Shown: positions 1-8,774, counted from the first letter of the stretch. The stretch is DNA of 64,000 bases from Neobacillus niacini (GCF_030817595.1 NZ_JAUSZN010000001.1:5630001-5694000), one strand, 5' to 3'. The notes: generated from the sequence alone by a model not told the origin. Numbers and translations are program-made.

Positions 1-117
<117 letters not shown>

Positions 118-125
118 TTATATAT

Positions 126-201
126 GGAGGATTAGCTCAGCTGGGAGAGCATCTGCCTTACAAGCAGAGGGTCGGCGGTTCGATCCCGTCATCCTCCACC
201 A
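126..201 (+). tRNA. tRNA-Val (anticodon TAC)
   Basis: Seven-pair acceptor stem GGAGGAT/ATCCTCC, anticodon loop cttacaa, T-loop ttcgatc, CCA encoded. First of 21 tRNAs. Confidence 0.97.
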
Positions 202-206
202 TATAT

Positions 207-282
<76 letters not shown>

Positions 283-349
283 TTCTTTACTTCGTTGGTT
301 CATATCAGCGGCAGCGTAAAAATAGTTATCATATAAGTGCCAATTATAT

Positions 350-425
350 GAGCCATTAGCTCAGTTGGTAGAGCATCTGACTTTTAATCAGAGGGTCGAA
401 GGTTCGAGTCCTTCATGGCTCACCA
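350..425 (+). tRNA. tRNA-Lys (anticodon TTT)
   Basis: Acceptor stem GAGCCAT/ATGGCTC, anticodon loop cttttaa, CCA encoded. Its wobble uridine is expected to carry an xm5U-type modification, the pathway in which the MnmL/MnmM pair at 36636-38173 works. Confidence 0.97.
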
Positions 426-430
426 GATTT

Positions 431-445
431 TTTTGCGAAGCAAAA
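431..445 (+). repeat. spacer hairpin TTTTGC/GCAAAA (first of four in the tRNA array)
   Basis: TTTTGC-GAA-GCAAAA lies in the Lys-Leu spacer and is followed by tgaatttctat. Similar hairpins recur at 733-748 and, as a tandem pair, at 2002-2045. The second tandem unit is followed by nearly the same downstream string (taaatttctat). Probably a processing hairpin or a small spacer duplication. Confidence 0.5.
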
Positions 446-458
446 TGAATTTCTATAT

Positions 459-543
459 GCGGGTGTGGCGGAATTGGCAGACGCACCAGACTTAGGATCT
501 GGCGCCGCAAGGCGTGGGGGTTCGACTCCCTTCACCCGCACCA
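459..543 (+). tRNA. tRNA-Leu (anticodon TAG)
   Basis: Type II tRNA of 85 nt with a long variable arm; anticodon loop cttagga; acceptor stem GCGGGTG/CACCCGC; CCA encoded. Confidence 0.96.
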
Positions 544-556
544 TTTAGTTTAATAT

Positions 557-631
557 GCGGAAGTAGTTCAGTGGTAGAACACCACCTTGCCAAGGTGGGG
601 GTCGCGGGTTCGAATCCCGTCTTCCGCTCCA
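557..631 (+). tRNA. tRNA-Gly (anticodon GCC)
   Basis: Acceptor stem GCGGAAG/CTTCCGC, anticodon loop ttgccaa, discriminator T, CCA encoded. Confidence 0.96.
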
Positions 632-636
632 AAGTT

Positions 637-725
637 GCCGGGGTGGCGGAACTGGCAGACGCACAGGACTTAAAATCCTGCGGTAGGTGACTACCGTACC
701 GGTTCGATTCCGGTCCTCGGCACCA
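637..725 (+). tRNA. tRNA-Leu (anticodon TAA)
   Basis: Type II tRNA of 89 nt with a long variable arm (cggtaggtgactaccg); anticodon loop cttaaaa; CCA encoded. Confidence 0.96.
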
Positions 726-764
726 ACTTTTCTTTCGCAAAAGCGAAATACCAATCAATATTAT

Positions 765-841
765 GCGCCCGTAGCTCAATTGGATAGAGTGTCTGACTAC
801 GGATCAGAAGGTTATGGGTTCGACTCCTTTCGGGCGCGCCA
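765..841 (+). tRNA. tRNA-Arg (anticodon ACG)
   Basis: Acceptor stem GCGCCCG/CGGGCGC, anticodon loop ctacgga, CCA encoded. A34 is expected to be deaminated to inosine by TadA. Confidence 0.96.
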
Positions 842-848
842 TATATTG

Positions 849-925
849 CGGGAAGTAGCTCAGCTTGGTAGAGCACTTGGTTTGGGACCAAGGGGTCGCA
901 GGTTCGAATCCTGTCTTCCCGACCA
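849..925 (+). tRNA. tRNA-Pro (anticodon TGG)
   Basis: Acceptor stem CGGGAAG/CTTCCCG, anticodon loop tttggga, CCA encoded. Confidence 0.96.
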
Positions 926-943
926 TGCTTTTAAAAACAAAAT

Positions 944-1019
944 GGGGCCTTAGCTCAGCTGGGAGAGCGCCTGCTTTGCACGCAGGAGGTCAGCGGTTCG
1001 ATCCCGCTAGGCTCCACCA
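944..1019 (+). tRNA. tRNA-Ala (anticodon TGC)
   Basis: Acceptor stem GGGGCCT/AGGCTCC (one G-T pair), anticodon loop tttgcac, CCA encoded. Confidence 0.96.
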
Positions 1020-1037
1020 TAACTTAATTCTATATTT

Positions 1038-1114
1038 GGCGGTGTAGCTCAGCTGGCTAGAGCGTACGGTTCATACCCGTAAGGTCGGGGGTTCGATCCC
1101 CTCCGCCGCTACCA
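1038..1114 (+). tRNA. tRNA-Met, elongator (anticodon CAT)
   Basis: Acceptor stem GGCGGTG/CGCCGCT as read, with anticodon loop ttcatac and CCA encoded. Assigned to the elongator because its body matches the Bacillus elongator Met tRNA I recall; the initiator is at 1462 and the Ile2 type at 1142. Confidence 0.9.
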
Positions 1115-1141
1115 AATAAATTAGTTATAGAATTTCAAATT

Positions 1142-1218
1142 GGACCTTTAGCTCAGCTGGTTAGAGCAGACGGCTCATAACCGTCCGGTCGTAGGTTCGA
1201 GTCCTACAAGGTCCACCA
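1142..1218 (+). tRNA. tRNA-Ile2 (anticodon CAT, lysidine type)
   Basis: Acceptor stem GGACCTT/AAGGTCC, anticodon loop ctcataa, CCA encoded. By position (after Met, before Ser-TGA, as in B. subtilis trnB) and body sequence it should be the TilS substrate that reads AUA; the sequence alone would otherwise read as a Met tRNA. Confidence 0.8.
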
Positions 1219-1235
1219 GTAATTTTATATAATAT

Positions 1236-1328
1236 GGAGGAATACCCAAGTCCGGCTGAAGGGATCGGTCTTGAAAACCGACAGGCGGGTTAAACCGCGC
1301 GGGGGTTCGAATCCCTCTTCCTCCGCCA
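1236..1328 (+). tRNA. tRNA-Ser (anticodon TGA)
   Basis: Type II tRNA of 93 nt; anticodon loop cttgaaa; long variable arm; acceptor stem GGAGGAA/TTCCTCC; CCA encoded. Confidence 0.96.
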
Positions 1329-1461
1329 TATTATTACTTCAGCAACGAGCGTTACTTCAAAGAGTTAACTGCGAGTTGTATCAATCGAGCCGCAGCTTGA
1401 ATAGACATTCTAAGATTGATACAAATATGCATATTATGTGCATCAAATAATTTTCTATTGT
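1329..1461 (+). other. 133-nt structured spacer inside the tRNA array
   Basis: This is the longest spacer of the array; most others are 3-40 nt. It holds a perfect 11-bp inverted repeat, TTGTATCAATC at 1376-1386 and GATTGATACAA at 1414-1424, with a 27-nt loop. It is followed by an imperfect palindrome, atgcatattatgtgcat, around 1427-1443. No tRNA or reading frame is seen. It could be a processing element, a small RNA or the scar of a lost tRNA. Confidence 0.6.
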
Positions 1462-1535
<74 letters not shown>

Positions 1536-1538
1536 TTC

Positions 1539-1615
1539 GGTCTGGTAGTTCAGTTGGTTAGAATGCCTGCCTGTCACGCAGGAGGTCGCGGGTTCGAGTC
1601 CCGTCCAGACCGCCA
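1539..1615 (+). tRNA. tRNA-Asp (anticodon GTC)
   Basis: Acceptor stem GGTCTGG/CCAGACC, anticodon loop ctgtcac, CCA encoded. Confidence 0.96.
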
Positions 1616-1641
1616 TTTTTATTAAGATGGCAAAATATAGT

Positions 1642-1717
1642 GGCTCAGTAGCTCAGTCGGTAGAGCAAAGGACTGAAAATCCTTGTGTCGGCGGTTCGAT
1701 TCCGTCCTGAGCCACCA
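1642..1717 (+). tRNA. tRNA-Phe (anticodon GAA)
   Basis: Acceptor stem GGCTCAG/CTGAGCC, anticodon loop ctgaaaa, CCA encoded. Confidence 0.96.
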
Positions 1718-1745
1718 TTTATTTTTAGATGGTATCTATTATGAT

Positions 1746-1822
1746 GGCGATTGTGGCGAAGTGGTTAACGCACCTGATTGTGGTTCAGGCATTCGTGGGT
1801 TCGATTCCCATCAGTCGCCCCA
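1746..1822 (+). tRNA. tRNA-His (anticodon GTG)
   Basis: Acceptor stem GCGATTG/CAGTCGC with the extra 5' G (position -1) encoded at 1746 opposite discriminator C; anticodon loop ttgtggt; CCA encoded. Confidence 0.96.
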
Positions 1823-1840
1823 TAGTTTAATTTATTATTT

Positions 1841-1914
1841 GCGGGTGTAGTTTAGTGGTAAAACCTCAGCCTTCCAAGCTGATGTTGTGAGTTCGATTCT
1901 CATCACCCGCTCCA
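1841..1914 (+). tRNA. tRNA-Gly (anticodon TCC)
   Basis: Acceptor stem GCGGGTG/CACCCGC, anticodon loop cttccaa, CCA encoded. Confidence 0.96.
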
Positions 1915-1920
1915 ATTTAT

Positions 1921-1997
<77 letters not shown>

Positions 1998-2059
1998 GAA
2001 CTTTTTGCGACAGCAAAATAGGTAGTATTTTTTGCAACAGCAAAATAAATTTCTATTGT

Positions 2060-2134
2060 TCCGCAGTAGCTCAGTGGTAGAGCTATCGGCTGTTAACCGA
2101 TCGGTCGTAGGTTCGAGTCCTACCTGCGGAGCCA
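2060..2134 (+). tRNA. tRNA-Asn (anticodon GTT)
   Basis: Acceptor stem TCCGCAG/CTGCGGA, anticodon loop ctgttaa, CCA encoded. Confidence 0.96.
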
Positions 2135-2142
2135 TTTTTTAT

Positions 2143-2233
2143 GGGGAAGTACTCAAGAGGCTGAAGAGGCGCCCCTGCTAAGGGTGTAGGTCGGGTAACC
2201 GGCGCGAGGGTTCAAATCCCTCCTTCTCCGCCA
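2143..2233 (+). tRNA. tRNA-Ser (anticodon GCT)
   Basis: Type II tRNA of 91 nt; anticodon loop ctgctaa; long variable arm; CCA encoded. Confidence 0.96.
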
Positions 2234-2241
2234 TAAATTAA

Positions 2242-2313
2242 GGCCCCTTGGTCAAGTGGTTAAGACACCTCCCTTTCACGGAGGTAACACGGGTTCGAAT
2301 CCCGTAGGGGTCA
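2242..2313 (+). tRNA. tRNA-Glu (anticodon TTC), CCA not encoded
   Basis: Acceptor stem GGCCCCT/AGGGGTC, anticodon loop ctttcac. The discriminator A at 2313 is followed by tac, so CCA is not encoded. Last tRNA of the array; the terminator begins 10 nt later. Confidence 0.95.
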
Positions 2314-2323
2314 TACAAAAAGG

Positions 2324-2351
2324 CTGATGATATTTTATCATCAGTTTTTTT
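2324..2351 (+). terminator. rho-independent terminator of the rRNA/tRNA operon
   Basis: Perfect 9-bp stem CTGATGATA (2324-2332) and TATCATCAG (2336-2344) with a 3-nt loop, followed by seven T. Confidence 0.93.
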
Positions 2352-2497
2352 GTGCTTATTTTTGTCAGTGAAAAGGACAATACACCAATCGAAATGTATA
2401 ACTCTATAAGTTCAAAGTCTATAGTGACCGTAAAATAGCAGCGAACGGAAATTGGGTAACTATAAAAAACTTTCATTAATCTAAATCCCAATGTTAG

Positions 2498-2690
2498 CTA
2501 AATCAACCAATCATCAAAGCGCTCCAGTGATCCAATACCCTCTTCTAAATCAAATTGAGTCTCTCCGTTGACAGGGTGGAGTTGTGACGCCTTTTGATAT
2601 GCTCAGTGTATTTTCCAGTTATCGTAGAGTGACCAAATACCTTCTAAATCTCCCATTAAACAACAACCTTCATCCTAAAAAATGTCCGAA
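2498..2690 (-). pseudogene. relic of a tyrosine recombinase (integrase) C-terminus
   Basis: No intact frame. Reading the minus strand from about 2690 down to a TAG at 2498-2500 in successive frames gives MGDLE, then KVFGHSTIT..KYTEHI, then after another shift a 33-residue stretch starting YQKASQLHP and ending FDDWLI. The GHSTIT...YTEHI portion resembles the conserved C-terminal box of phage-type tyrosine recombinases, which precedes the catalytic Tyr. At least two frameshifts separate the pieces, and no upstream half is visible. Its position just after a tRNA array fits an old site-specific integration, but the call rests on this short motif alone. Confidence 0.5.
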
Positions 2691-2830
2691 AAATTTGTTG
2701 TTATATAAGAAAAACAAACATTCCAATACTCTATAATGTCCTTAGCTTGTCAAAGACATAAGAGCACATTCGCGAAAGTAAAATGATATATTGAAATAAC
2801 ATTATATTCAGCGCATTTTTGACAAGAACA

Positions 2831-2846
2831 TTGATAACGCTTACAT
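2831..2846 (+). promoter_or_regulatory. cre-like site upstream of the glycogen operon
   Basis: TTGATAACGCTTACAT matches 15 of 16 positions of the catabolite-responsive element consensus WTGNAARCGNWWWCAW; the one mismatch is T for A at position 5. It lies about 270 nt before glgB. This would imply CcpA-dependent control of glycogen genes; binding is not shown. Confidence 0.45.
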
Positions 2847-3114
2847 ATGGTGAATATTTAACACTTTTACATGCTAAAGTTTCTTATAATTTAAATAATA
2901 TTTTTTACCCAAAATCGCAAAAAAACTTTATATTTTTTTGTCTTTTTACGTAGGATTTCTTGTTTAAATTTGTCGAAAGGTGCAGTTAAACCTCACAATA
3001 TGACAAACTATATGTTTTATTGTCAGAAAAGATAAAAAAGTTTTACAAGAGATATTTCTAGTTTGCACTTATAATTAACCCTTGAAATACATTTTCACAA
3101 GGATGAGGTTAATA

Positions 3115-5061
3115 ATGGCAGTGAACACTTTATATCCAACAGACTATCAGTTGCATTTATTTCATGAGGGGAACCTTTTTCAAAGTCACCAGCTGTTTGG
3201 AGCACACGTTTTTAGAGAAGCCGACAAAGTCTATACGCGATTTTGTGTATGGGCTCCAAACGCTAACAATGTAAGGCTGGTTGGAAATTTCAATAACTGG
3301 AATGGAGAAGGTTACGATTTACATAGGGTAAACAATGAAGGTGTATGGATTATTGTCATTAATCAAGACCTAAATGGATGCCTCTATAAATATGAAATAA
3401 TTACAGCACAAAACGAAAGACTTTTAAAATCAGATCCATATGCATTTTATTCTGAACTGCGGCCAAATACAGCATCCATCGTATATTCATTGAGAAACTA
3501 CGATTGGCAGGATAATCATTGGATGCACCGAAAGCAAAAAAGAAACTTCTTATCTGAACCACAGATCATCTATGAGGTGCATTTTGGTTCATGGAAAAAG
3601 CATGAAAATGGTGATTTTTTAACATATAAGGAAATGGCTGAAGAACTCATACCTTATGTGCTTGAACATGGATTTACACATATTGAATTATTACCGCTTA
3701 TCGAGCACCCCTTTGACGGATCTTGGGGATATCAGGGTACTGGATACTTTTCGGCAACGTCTCGCTACGGCACACCAAAGGACTTTATGTACTTTGTAGA
3801 CCAGTGTCATCAGAATGGAATTGGCGTCATTCTTGATTGGGTTCCTGGTCATTTTTGTAAGGACTCTCATGGTTTATATCGTTTTGATGGTTCGCATATT
3901 TATTCCTACGAAACAGAGACTGACAGGGAAAATCAAGTATGGGGAACAGCAAACTTTGATCTCGGAAAAGGCGAAGTGCAAAGTTTCCTCATCTCAAATG
4001 CATTTTATTGGATTGATTATTTCCATATCGATGGCTTTAGAATGGATGCTGTTGCAAATATCATCTATTGGCCAAATTCAGCCGAGAATCAAGAAAATCC
4101 ATTTGGCATTGATTTTCTAAAAAAATTAAATATACAAGTTCATGAATATGATCCAACCTTTGTCATGATTGGAGAGGATTCAACCGATTTCCCTAATGTT
4201 ACTGCTCCTGTCCATTATGGTGGATTAGGGTTCGATTATAAATGGAACATGGGCTGGATGAATGACATTTTAAAATATATGGAAACTCCGCCATTTGCAC
4301 GTGCAAGTGTTCATACGAAAGTAACTTTCTCACTCCTTTATGCCTTTACAGAAAACTTTATGCTCCCGTTATCACATGATGAAGTGGTACATGGAAAAAA
4401 GTCGCTTTTAGACAAAATGCCAGGAGATTACTGGGAGAAATTCGCCCAACTACGTTTACTTCTAGGGTATATGTTTGCACATCCTGGTAAGAATCTATTA
4501 TTTATGGGATTCGAGCTTGGTCAGTTTGCAGAATGGAAAGACAAGGAACAGTTAGATTGGAATCTATTAGAATATGAAATGCACCAAAAAATAAATCAAT
4601 ATGTTAAACAATTAACAAAGCTTTATAAACGTTCTAAGGCTATGTATGAACTTGACCACATGCATGATGGATTTGAATGGATTGACTGTGATAATTATAG
4701 CCAATCAGTCTTTTCATTCATTCGGAAAGGTAAAACAGAAAATGATTATTTAATAATCATTTGTAATTTTACAGGCGTGCATTATCCAGAATTTAAAATA
4801 GGCGTACCTGCTCAAGAAGAGTTTCGTGAAATATTTAATAGTGACGATACAGACTTTGGCGGCGCCGGTTTTATAAATAAGAAAACATTTATGGCTTTAG
4901 AAGAGCCATTTCATGGAAGACCATATTCCGTTAATGTGACGATACCGCCTTTTGGCTTTCAGATCATTCGACCGGTGAAAAAACGAAAGGAGAGAAAAGG
5001 TAATGGGAAAGAAAAAGTGCGTGGCAATGCTATTGGCAGGAGGGAAAGGAAGCAGACTTAA
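3115..5061 (+). CDS. glgB: 1,4-alpha-glucan branching enzyme GlgB
   Basis: Makes alpha-1,6 branches in glycogen by cutting and transferring alpha-1,4 chains; cytosolic. It has an N-terminal early-set domain (about residues 20-115, [20 protein letters not shown]), then the GH13 barrel. Catalytic regions are visible: [15 protein letters not shown] (nucleophile D311), IGEDS (acid/base E354) and LSHDE (D422). The start at 3115 follows AAGGATGAGG by about 6 nt; an earlier in-frame ATG at 3082 lacks such a site. It is 648 residues against about 627 recalled for B. subtilis. The extra tail is very lysine/arginine-rich and is encoded by the same DNA as the first 59 nt of glgC. First gene of glgBCDAP. 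Confidence 0.95.
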   Translation: MAVNTLYPTDYQLHLFHEGNLFQSHQLFGAHVFREADKVYTRFCVWAPNANNVRLVGNFNNWNGEGYDLHRVNNEGVWIIVINQDLNGCLYKYEIITAQNERLLKSDPYAFYSELRPNTASIVYSLRNYDWQDNHWMHRKQKRNFLSEPQIIYEVHFGSWKKHENGDFLTYKEMAEELIPYVLEHGFTHIELLPLIEHPFDGSWGYQGTGYFSATSRYGTPKDFMYFVDQCHQNGIGVILDWVPGHFCKDSHGLYRFDGSHIYSYETETDRENQVWGTANFDLGKGEVQSFLISNAFYWIDYFHIDGFRMDAVANIIYWPNSAENQENPFGIDFLKKLNIQVHEYDPTFVMIGEDSTDFPNVTAPVHYGGLGFDYKWNMGWMNDILKYMETPPFARASVHTKVTFSLLYAFTENFMLPLSHDEVVHGKKSLLDKMPGDYWEKFAQLRLLLGYMFAHPGKNLLFMGFELGQFAEWKDKEQLDWNLLEYEMHQKINQYVKQLTKLYKRSKAMYELDHMHDGFEWIDCDNYSQSVFSFIRKGKTENDYLIIICNFTGVHYPEFKIGVPAQEEFREIFNSDDTDFGGAGFINKKTFMALEEPFHGRPYSVNVTIPPFGFQIIRPVKKRKERKGNGKEKVRGNAIGRRERKQT

Positions 5062-6148
5062 TTCACTTACAAAGGATTTGGCAAAGCCTGCTGTTCCATT
5101 TGGAGGTAAGTACAGAATCATTGATTTTCCTTTAAGCAATTGTACGAATTCAGGTATAGATACAGTGGGAGTATTAACTCAGTATCAACCATTGCTATTA
5201 AATTCTTATATAGGTATTGGCAGTGCATGGGACCTTGACCGAAAAGATGGAGGGGTAACCGTTTTACCTCCGTATGCTGAAACTTCAGAGGTAAAGTGGT
5301 ATACCGGTACCGCAAGTGCTATTTATCAAAACCTTAATTATTTGAAGCAATACCAGCCTGAATATGTACTCATTCTCTCTGGTGACCATATTTACAAAAT
5401 GAATTATGAGAGTATGCTTGAATATCATATTGAGAAAAGAGCAGACGTAACCATTTCCTTAATTGAGGTTCCTTGGGCGGAAGCAAGCCGTTTTGGAATT
5501 ATGAACACTAACGAGGAATTAAGAATAACAGAGTTTGAGGAAAAGCCAGCAGAACCGAAGAATAATTTAGCTTCGATGGGCATTTATATTTTCAGCTGGA
5601 ATATACTGAAAGAATATCTAGAGATGGACGCTAGAAATACGAAATCCTCCCACGACTTTGGTAAAGACATTATTCCAACTCTATTAGATGAAAATAAAAA
5701 GTTATATGCCTATCCTTTTAAAGGTTATTGGAAGGATGTTGGTACAGTTAAGAGCCTGTGGGAAGCAAATATGGATCTATTAAATAACGAATGTGATTTA
5801 GATCTATTTGATCATGATTGGAGAATTTATTCTGTCAATCCTAATCAGCCTCCACAATATATCTCTCCTGAAGCCATTGTTAAGGAATCTTTAATTAATG
5901 AGGGCTGCACGATTGAAGGAGAAATTGATAATTCTGTTTTATTTCAAGGGGTAACTGTTGGTAAAGGATCGATTATTAAGGAATCTGTAATCATGCCGGA
6001 TGCGGTAATTGGTGAAAACGTTAAGATTGAAAAAGCAATTGTTCCTAGTGATGTAATTATTCCTGATGGAACCGTAATCCGTTCATTTGATGATGAAATT
6101 ATTCTTGTTACAGAAGAAATGTTAAGTGGGTTATATCCTGCTTTTTAA
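5003..6148 (+). CDS. glgC: glucose-1-phosphate adenylyltransferase, catalytic subunit GlgC
   Basis: Forms ADP-glucose from glucose-1-phosphate and ATP, the committed step of glycogen synthesis. The N-terminal nucleotidyltransferase signature [10 protein letters not shown] (residues 10-19) is intact, followed by [15 protein letters not shown] and the sugar-phosphate region [12 protein letters not shown]. The last third has the hexapeptide repeats of a left-handed beta helix. 381 residues, the family length. The start lies inside the end of glgB (59-nt overlap) behind GGAGAGAAAAGGTA. It probably works with GlgD, as reported for Bacillus-type enzymes. Confidence 0.95.
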   Translation: MGKKKCVAMLLAGGKGSRLNSLTKDLAKPAVPFGGKYRIIDFPLSNCTNSGIDTVGVLTQYQPLLLNSYIGIGSAWDLDRKDGGVTVLPPYAETSEVKWYTGTASAIYQNLNYLKQYQPEYVLILSGDHIYKMNYESMLEYHIEKRADVTISLIEVPWAEASRFGIMNTNEELRITEFEEKPAEPKNNLASMGIYIFSWNILKEYLEMDARNTKSSHDFGKDIIPTLLDENKKLYAYPFKGYWKDVGTVKSLWEANMDLLNNECDLDLFDHDWRIYSVNPNQPPQYISPEAIVKESLINEGCTIEGEIDNSVLFQGVTVGKGSIIKESVIMPDAVIGENVKIEKAIVPSDVIIPDGTVIRSFDDEIILVTEEMLSGLYPAF

Positions 6149-6160
6149 TATTAAGGTTAT

Positions 6161-6279
6161 CTAGCTGCGGGCGCCATCGGCTCGAGTCATAAGCCAATCA
6201 CTTCGGAAGGCAAAAACCATGCCTTCTGTCAGTGCCTGTCTTATACTTGTCGCCGATGAGCAGGCGCCCTACGCTTTTA
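6161..6279. repeat. palindromic intergenic element between glgC and glgD
   Basis: About 119 nt, GC-richer than its surroundings, and self-complementary. GGCGCC (6170-6175) and ATCGGC (6176-6181) on the left face GCCGAT (6252-6257) and GGCGCC (6263-6268) on the right. The centre holds a hairpin GAAGGC (6206-6211)/GCCTTC (6221-6226). It has the look of the short interspersed palindromic elements common in Bacillaceae, with the ggcgcc, ctcgagtc and acgctttta blocks, but I cannot search for copies. It fills nearly the whole space before the glgD ribosome-binding site. Confidence 0.6.
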
Positions 6280-6297
6280 TATCGGGAGGGACTAGTA

Positions 6298-7329
6298 TTG
6301 AAGAGGAAGCTATTAGGAGTTATTGACGCAACAACGTACCATGAAGATCTAGAGGACCTTTTAACACATCGGTCACTTGCAGCCCTGCCATTTGCGGGAC
6401 GTTATCGTATTATTGATTTTGTACTTTCCAATATGGTGAACTCAGGAATTAGAAGTGTAGCAATCTTTCCTAAAATAACCTACCGTTCGTTAATGGACCA
6501 CCTCGGTTCAGGAAAGAATTGGGATTTAAATCGCAAGCGAGATGGGCTTTTCTTTTTTCCAACTCCCGTCGTTGATTCTGATATCAATAAAATAGGAACA
6601 TTTGAAAACTTTGCTGCAAATCTAGATTTCTTTTATCGCAGTTCTCAAGAGTATTCTATCATTACAAATTGTTATACGGTTTTCAATATGGACTTTAAAC
6701 CATTGTTAGATTGGCATATCCATTCTGGGTGCGATATTACTGAAATTCATCATGAAGATGGCACCCCGATGGAAATGTATTTAGTGAAGACATCATTACT
6801 TATTAAGTTAATTGAAACAAGAAATGAAACAGGATATACATGCATGAGGGATGTGGTCCTAGATCATGAACATCAATATTCCGTTTGCAGTTATGTGTAT
6901 TCCGGTTATGCAGTCATGATCGATTCTATCCAAAACTATTTTTCTACTAGTCTCAATTTATTAAAATCAGATGTTTGGAAGCAATTATTTATTAAAGAGC
7001 AGCCTATCCTGACAAAGGTAAAAGATGAGCCGCCAACACGCTATTTAAAAGGTTCAGTTGTACAAAATGCCATGATAGCCAATGGCTGCTTAATCAATGG
7101 TACCGTTGAAAATAGTATCATTTCAAGGGGCGTTAAAATTGGAAAAGGCGCAGTTATTAAGAATTCCATTATCATGCAAAAATGCGTGATCGAAGATAAT
7201 TGTTATCTTGATTCCGTTATTTTAGATAAAGATGTAAAGGTTGAGGCTGATACAATCTTAACTGGTACAGCCAGGGACCCTTTTGTGGTGCGAAAAGGTA
7301 CGAAACAAGGAGCGCTGATGAATTCGTGA
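6298..7329 (+). CDS. glgD: GlgD, regulatory subunit of glucose-1-phosphate adenylyltransferase
   Basis: Homologous to GlgC but missing the catalytic GGxGxRL signature: the N-terminus reads KLLGVIDATTYHEDL before the shared ALPFAGRYRIIDF. It is therefore expected to be a regulatory partner that activates GlgC. A short beta-helix region follows residue 250. The TTG start at 6298 has GGGAGGG 7 nt upstream and gives 343 residues, the length I recall for B. subtilis GlgD. An ATG at 6232 would start inside the palindromic element and is unlikely. The stop overlaps the glgA start by 4 nt (GTGA). Confidence 0.93.
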   Translation: MKRKLLGVIDATTYHEDLEDLLTHRSLAALPFAGRYRIIDFVLSNMVNSGIRSVAIFPKITYRSLMDHLGSGKNWDLNRKRDGLFFFPTPVVDSDINKIGTFENFAANLDFFYRSSQEYSIITNCYTVFNMDFKPLLDWHIHSGCDITEIHHEDGTPMEMYLVKTSLLIKLIETRNETGYTCMRDVVLDHEHQYSVCSYVYSGYAVMIDSIQNYFSTSLNLLKSDVWKQLFIKEQPILTKVKDEPPTRYLKGSVVQNAMIANGCLINGTVENSIISRGVKIGKGAVIKNSIIMQKCVIEDNCYLDSVILDKDVKVEADTILTGTARDPFVVRKGTKQGALMNS

Positions 7330-8774
7330 AAGTATTATTTGCAGTATCGGAATGTGGTCCATTTGCAAAATCAGGAGGGCTTGCGGACGTGGCAGGCTCT
7401 CTGCCTAAAGAGCTGAAAAGTCTTGGTACAGACGTAAGGGTGATCCTGCCAAAGTATGGCACTATTGCCGATGACTTTAAAGCAGATATGAAAAAAATCA
7501 AAGAATTTACAGTACCTGTTGGCTGGAGAAATCAATATTGCGGTATTGAGGAGCTTTCCTATGAGGGAGTAACCTACTACTTTGTTGATAACGAGTACTA
7601 CTTCAAACGCGAAGGATTTTATGGTTATTACGATGATGGTGAGAGGTTTGCTTATTTTAACCGAGCTGTATTGGAAGCTTTGGCACATCTAGATTTTTAT
7701 CCAGATGTCCTGCATTGTCATGACTGGCATACAGCGATGATTCCATTTTTATTAAGAATGGAGTATTACAAGCGAAAAGGCTACGGACTTATTCGTACGG
7801 TTTTCACGATTCATAATCTGCAATTTCAGGGCATTTTCCCAAGAGAGGCACTTTCTGACCTGCTTGGATTGGATTGGGGAGCCTTCAACCCTGAACATTT
7901 AGAATTCTTCGGCTGTATTAATTTTATGAAGGGTGCTCTTGTAGCAGCTGACGAAATTACAACAGTGAGCCCAACCTATAAACAAGAAATCCAGACGCCT
8001 GTATATGGTGAAAAATTGGATGGTCTCTTAAAAACTAGAGAGGAAGATCTTGTAGGTATTTTAAATGGCATCGATGATAAATTCTATAATCCTGCCGACG
8101 ATTCCCTAATCTATAAAACGTACACAGTTAACAGCCTTGAAAACAAGGCAATTAATAAAAGTGAAGTCCAAAAATTCTTTGGGCTGCCACAAAAACCAAA
8201 CACACCATTAATGGTGATGATTACTCGGCTGACAAAACAAAAGGGATTAGATCTCGTTAAGTGTGTGTTAAACGATATTCTCCATGAAGATATACAAATG
8301 GTGGTTCTAGGGACAGGAGACTATGCTTATGAAGAGTATTTGCGTCATGCAGCAAATTCCTATCCAGATAAATTAAAGGTTCATATCGGTTTTAGTGAGG
8401 GACTTGCTCACAAGCTTTATGCTGCGGCAGACCTGTTTCTAATGCCTTCCTTATTTGAGCCATGCGGTCTTGGTCAATTAATCGCAATGAAATACGGTGC
8501 GGTACCAATTATACGAGAAACAGGCGGGCTAAATGATACGGTTCAATCTTGGAATGAAATAACAAATGAGGGAACTGGATTTTCTTTCAAGAATTTTAAT
8601 GCCCATGACATGCTATATACGATTAGAAGGGCATTACACTTTTATCATGACCCTGCTTGGAAAACCATCGTTCAAAAAGCAATGGAGAAGGATAACAGCT
8701 GGGCACAGTCTGCATTTAAGTACAATCAGCTTTATGCAGAGCTGATCTCGAGGAGTGAAACCCATGTTTTCTAG
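7326..8774 (+). CDS. glgA: glycogen synthase GlgA (ADP-glucose, GT5)
   Basis: Extends alpha-1,4-glucan chains from ADP-glucose. The KSGGLADV motif that binds ADP-glucose is at residues 15-22. The GT-B fold continues with DVLHCHDWHTAM, the second-domain start MVMITRLTKQKG and the conserved SLFEPCGLGQLIAMKYG followed by RETGGL near the C-terminus. 482 residues, standard length. The GTG start overlaps the glgD stop, with AAGGAG about 15 nt upstream, so translation is probably coupled. Confidence 0.96.
   Translation: MKVLFAVSECGPFAKSGGLADVAGSLPKELKSLGTDVRVILPKYGTIADDFKADMKKIKEFTVPVGWRNQYCGIEELSYEGVTYYFVDNEYYFKREGFYGYYDDGERFAYFNRAVLEALAHLDFYPDVLHCHDWHTAMIPFLLRMEYYKRKGYGLIRTVFTIHNLQFQGIFPREALSDLLGLDWGAFNPEHLEFFGCINFMKGALVAADEITTVSPTYKQEIQTPVYGEKLDGLLKTREEDLVGILNGIDDKFYNPADDSLIYKTYTVNSLENKAINKSEVQKFFGLPQKPNTPLMVMITRLTKQKGLDLVKCVLNDILHEDIQMVVLGTGDYAYEEYLRHAANSYPDKLKVHIGFSEGLAHKLYAAADLFLMPSLFEPCGLGQLIAMKYGAVPIIRETGGLNDTVQSWNEITNEGTGFSFKNFNAHDMLYTIRRALHFYHDPAWKTIVQKAMEKDNSWAQSAFKYNQLYAELISRSETHVF

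Larger units (their letters stand above)
2352..3114. other. 760-nt AT-rich gap between tRNA array and glgB
   Basis: Apart from the recombinase relic and a cre-like site at 2831-2846 I see no gene. The last 350 nt are very AT-rich and should hold the promoter of the glycogen operon. A TATAAT at 3070-3075 has only a TTTACA at 3042-3047 ahead of it, with a 22-nt spacer that is too long for a sigma-A promoter. No sigma-E promoter could be assigned with confidence. Confidence 0.5.

Noticed and set aside
2276..2491. 71-codon minus-strand frame
   Set aside because: Its end reads through tRNA-Glu and its body crosses the terminator; no binding site or recognisable product.
2851..2880. Possible sigma-E promoter before glgB (AATATTT...CATGCTAA)
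   Set aside because: Spacing is about 10 nt and the -10 match is poor, so it does not fit the sigma-E consensus.
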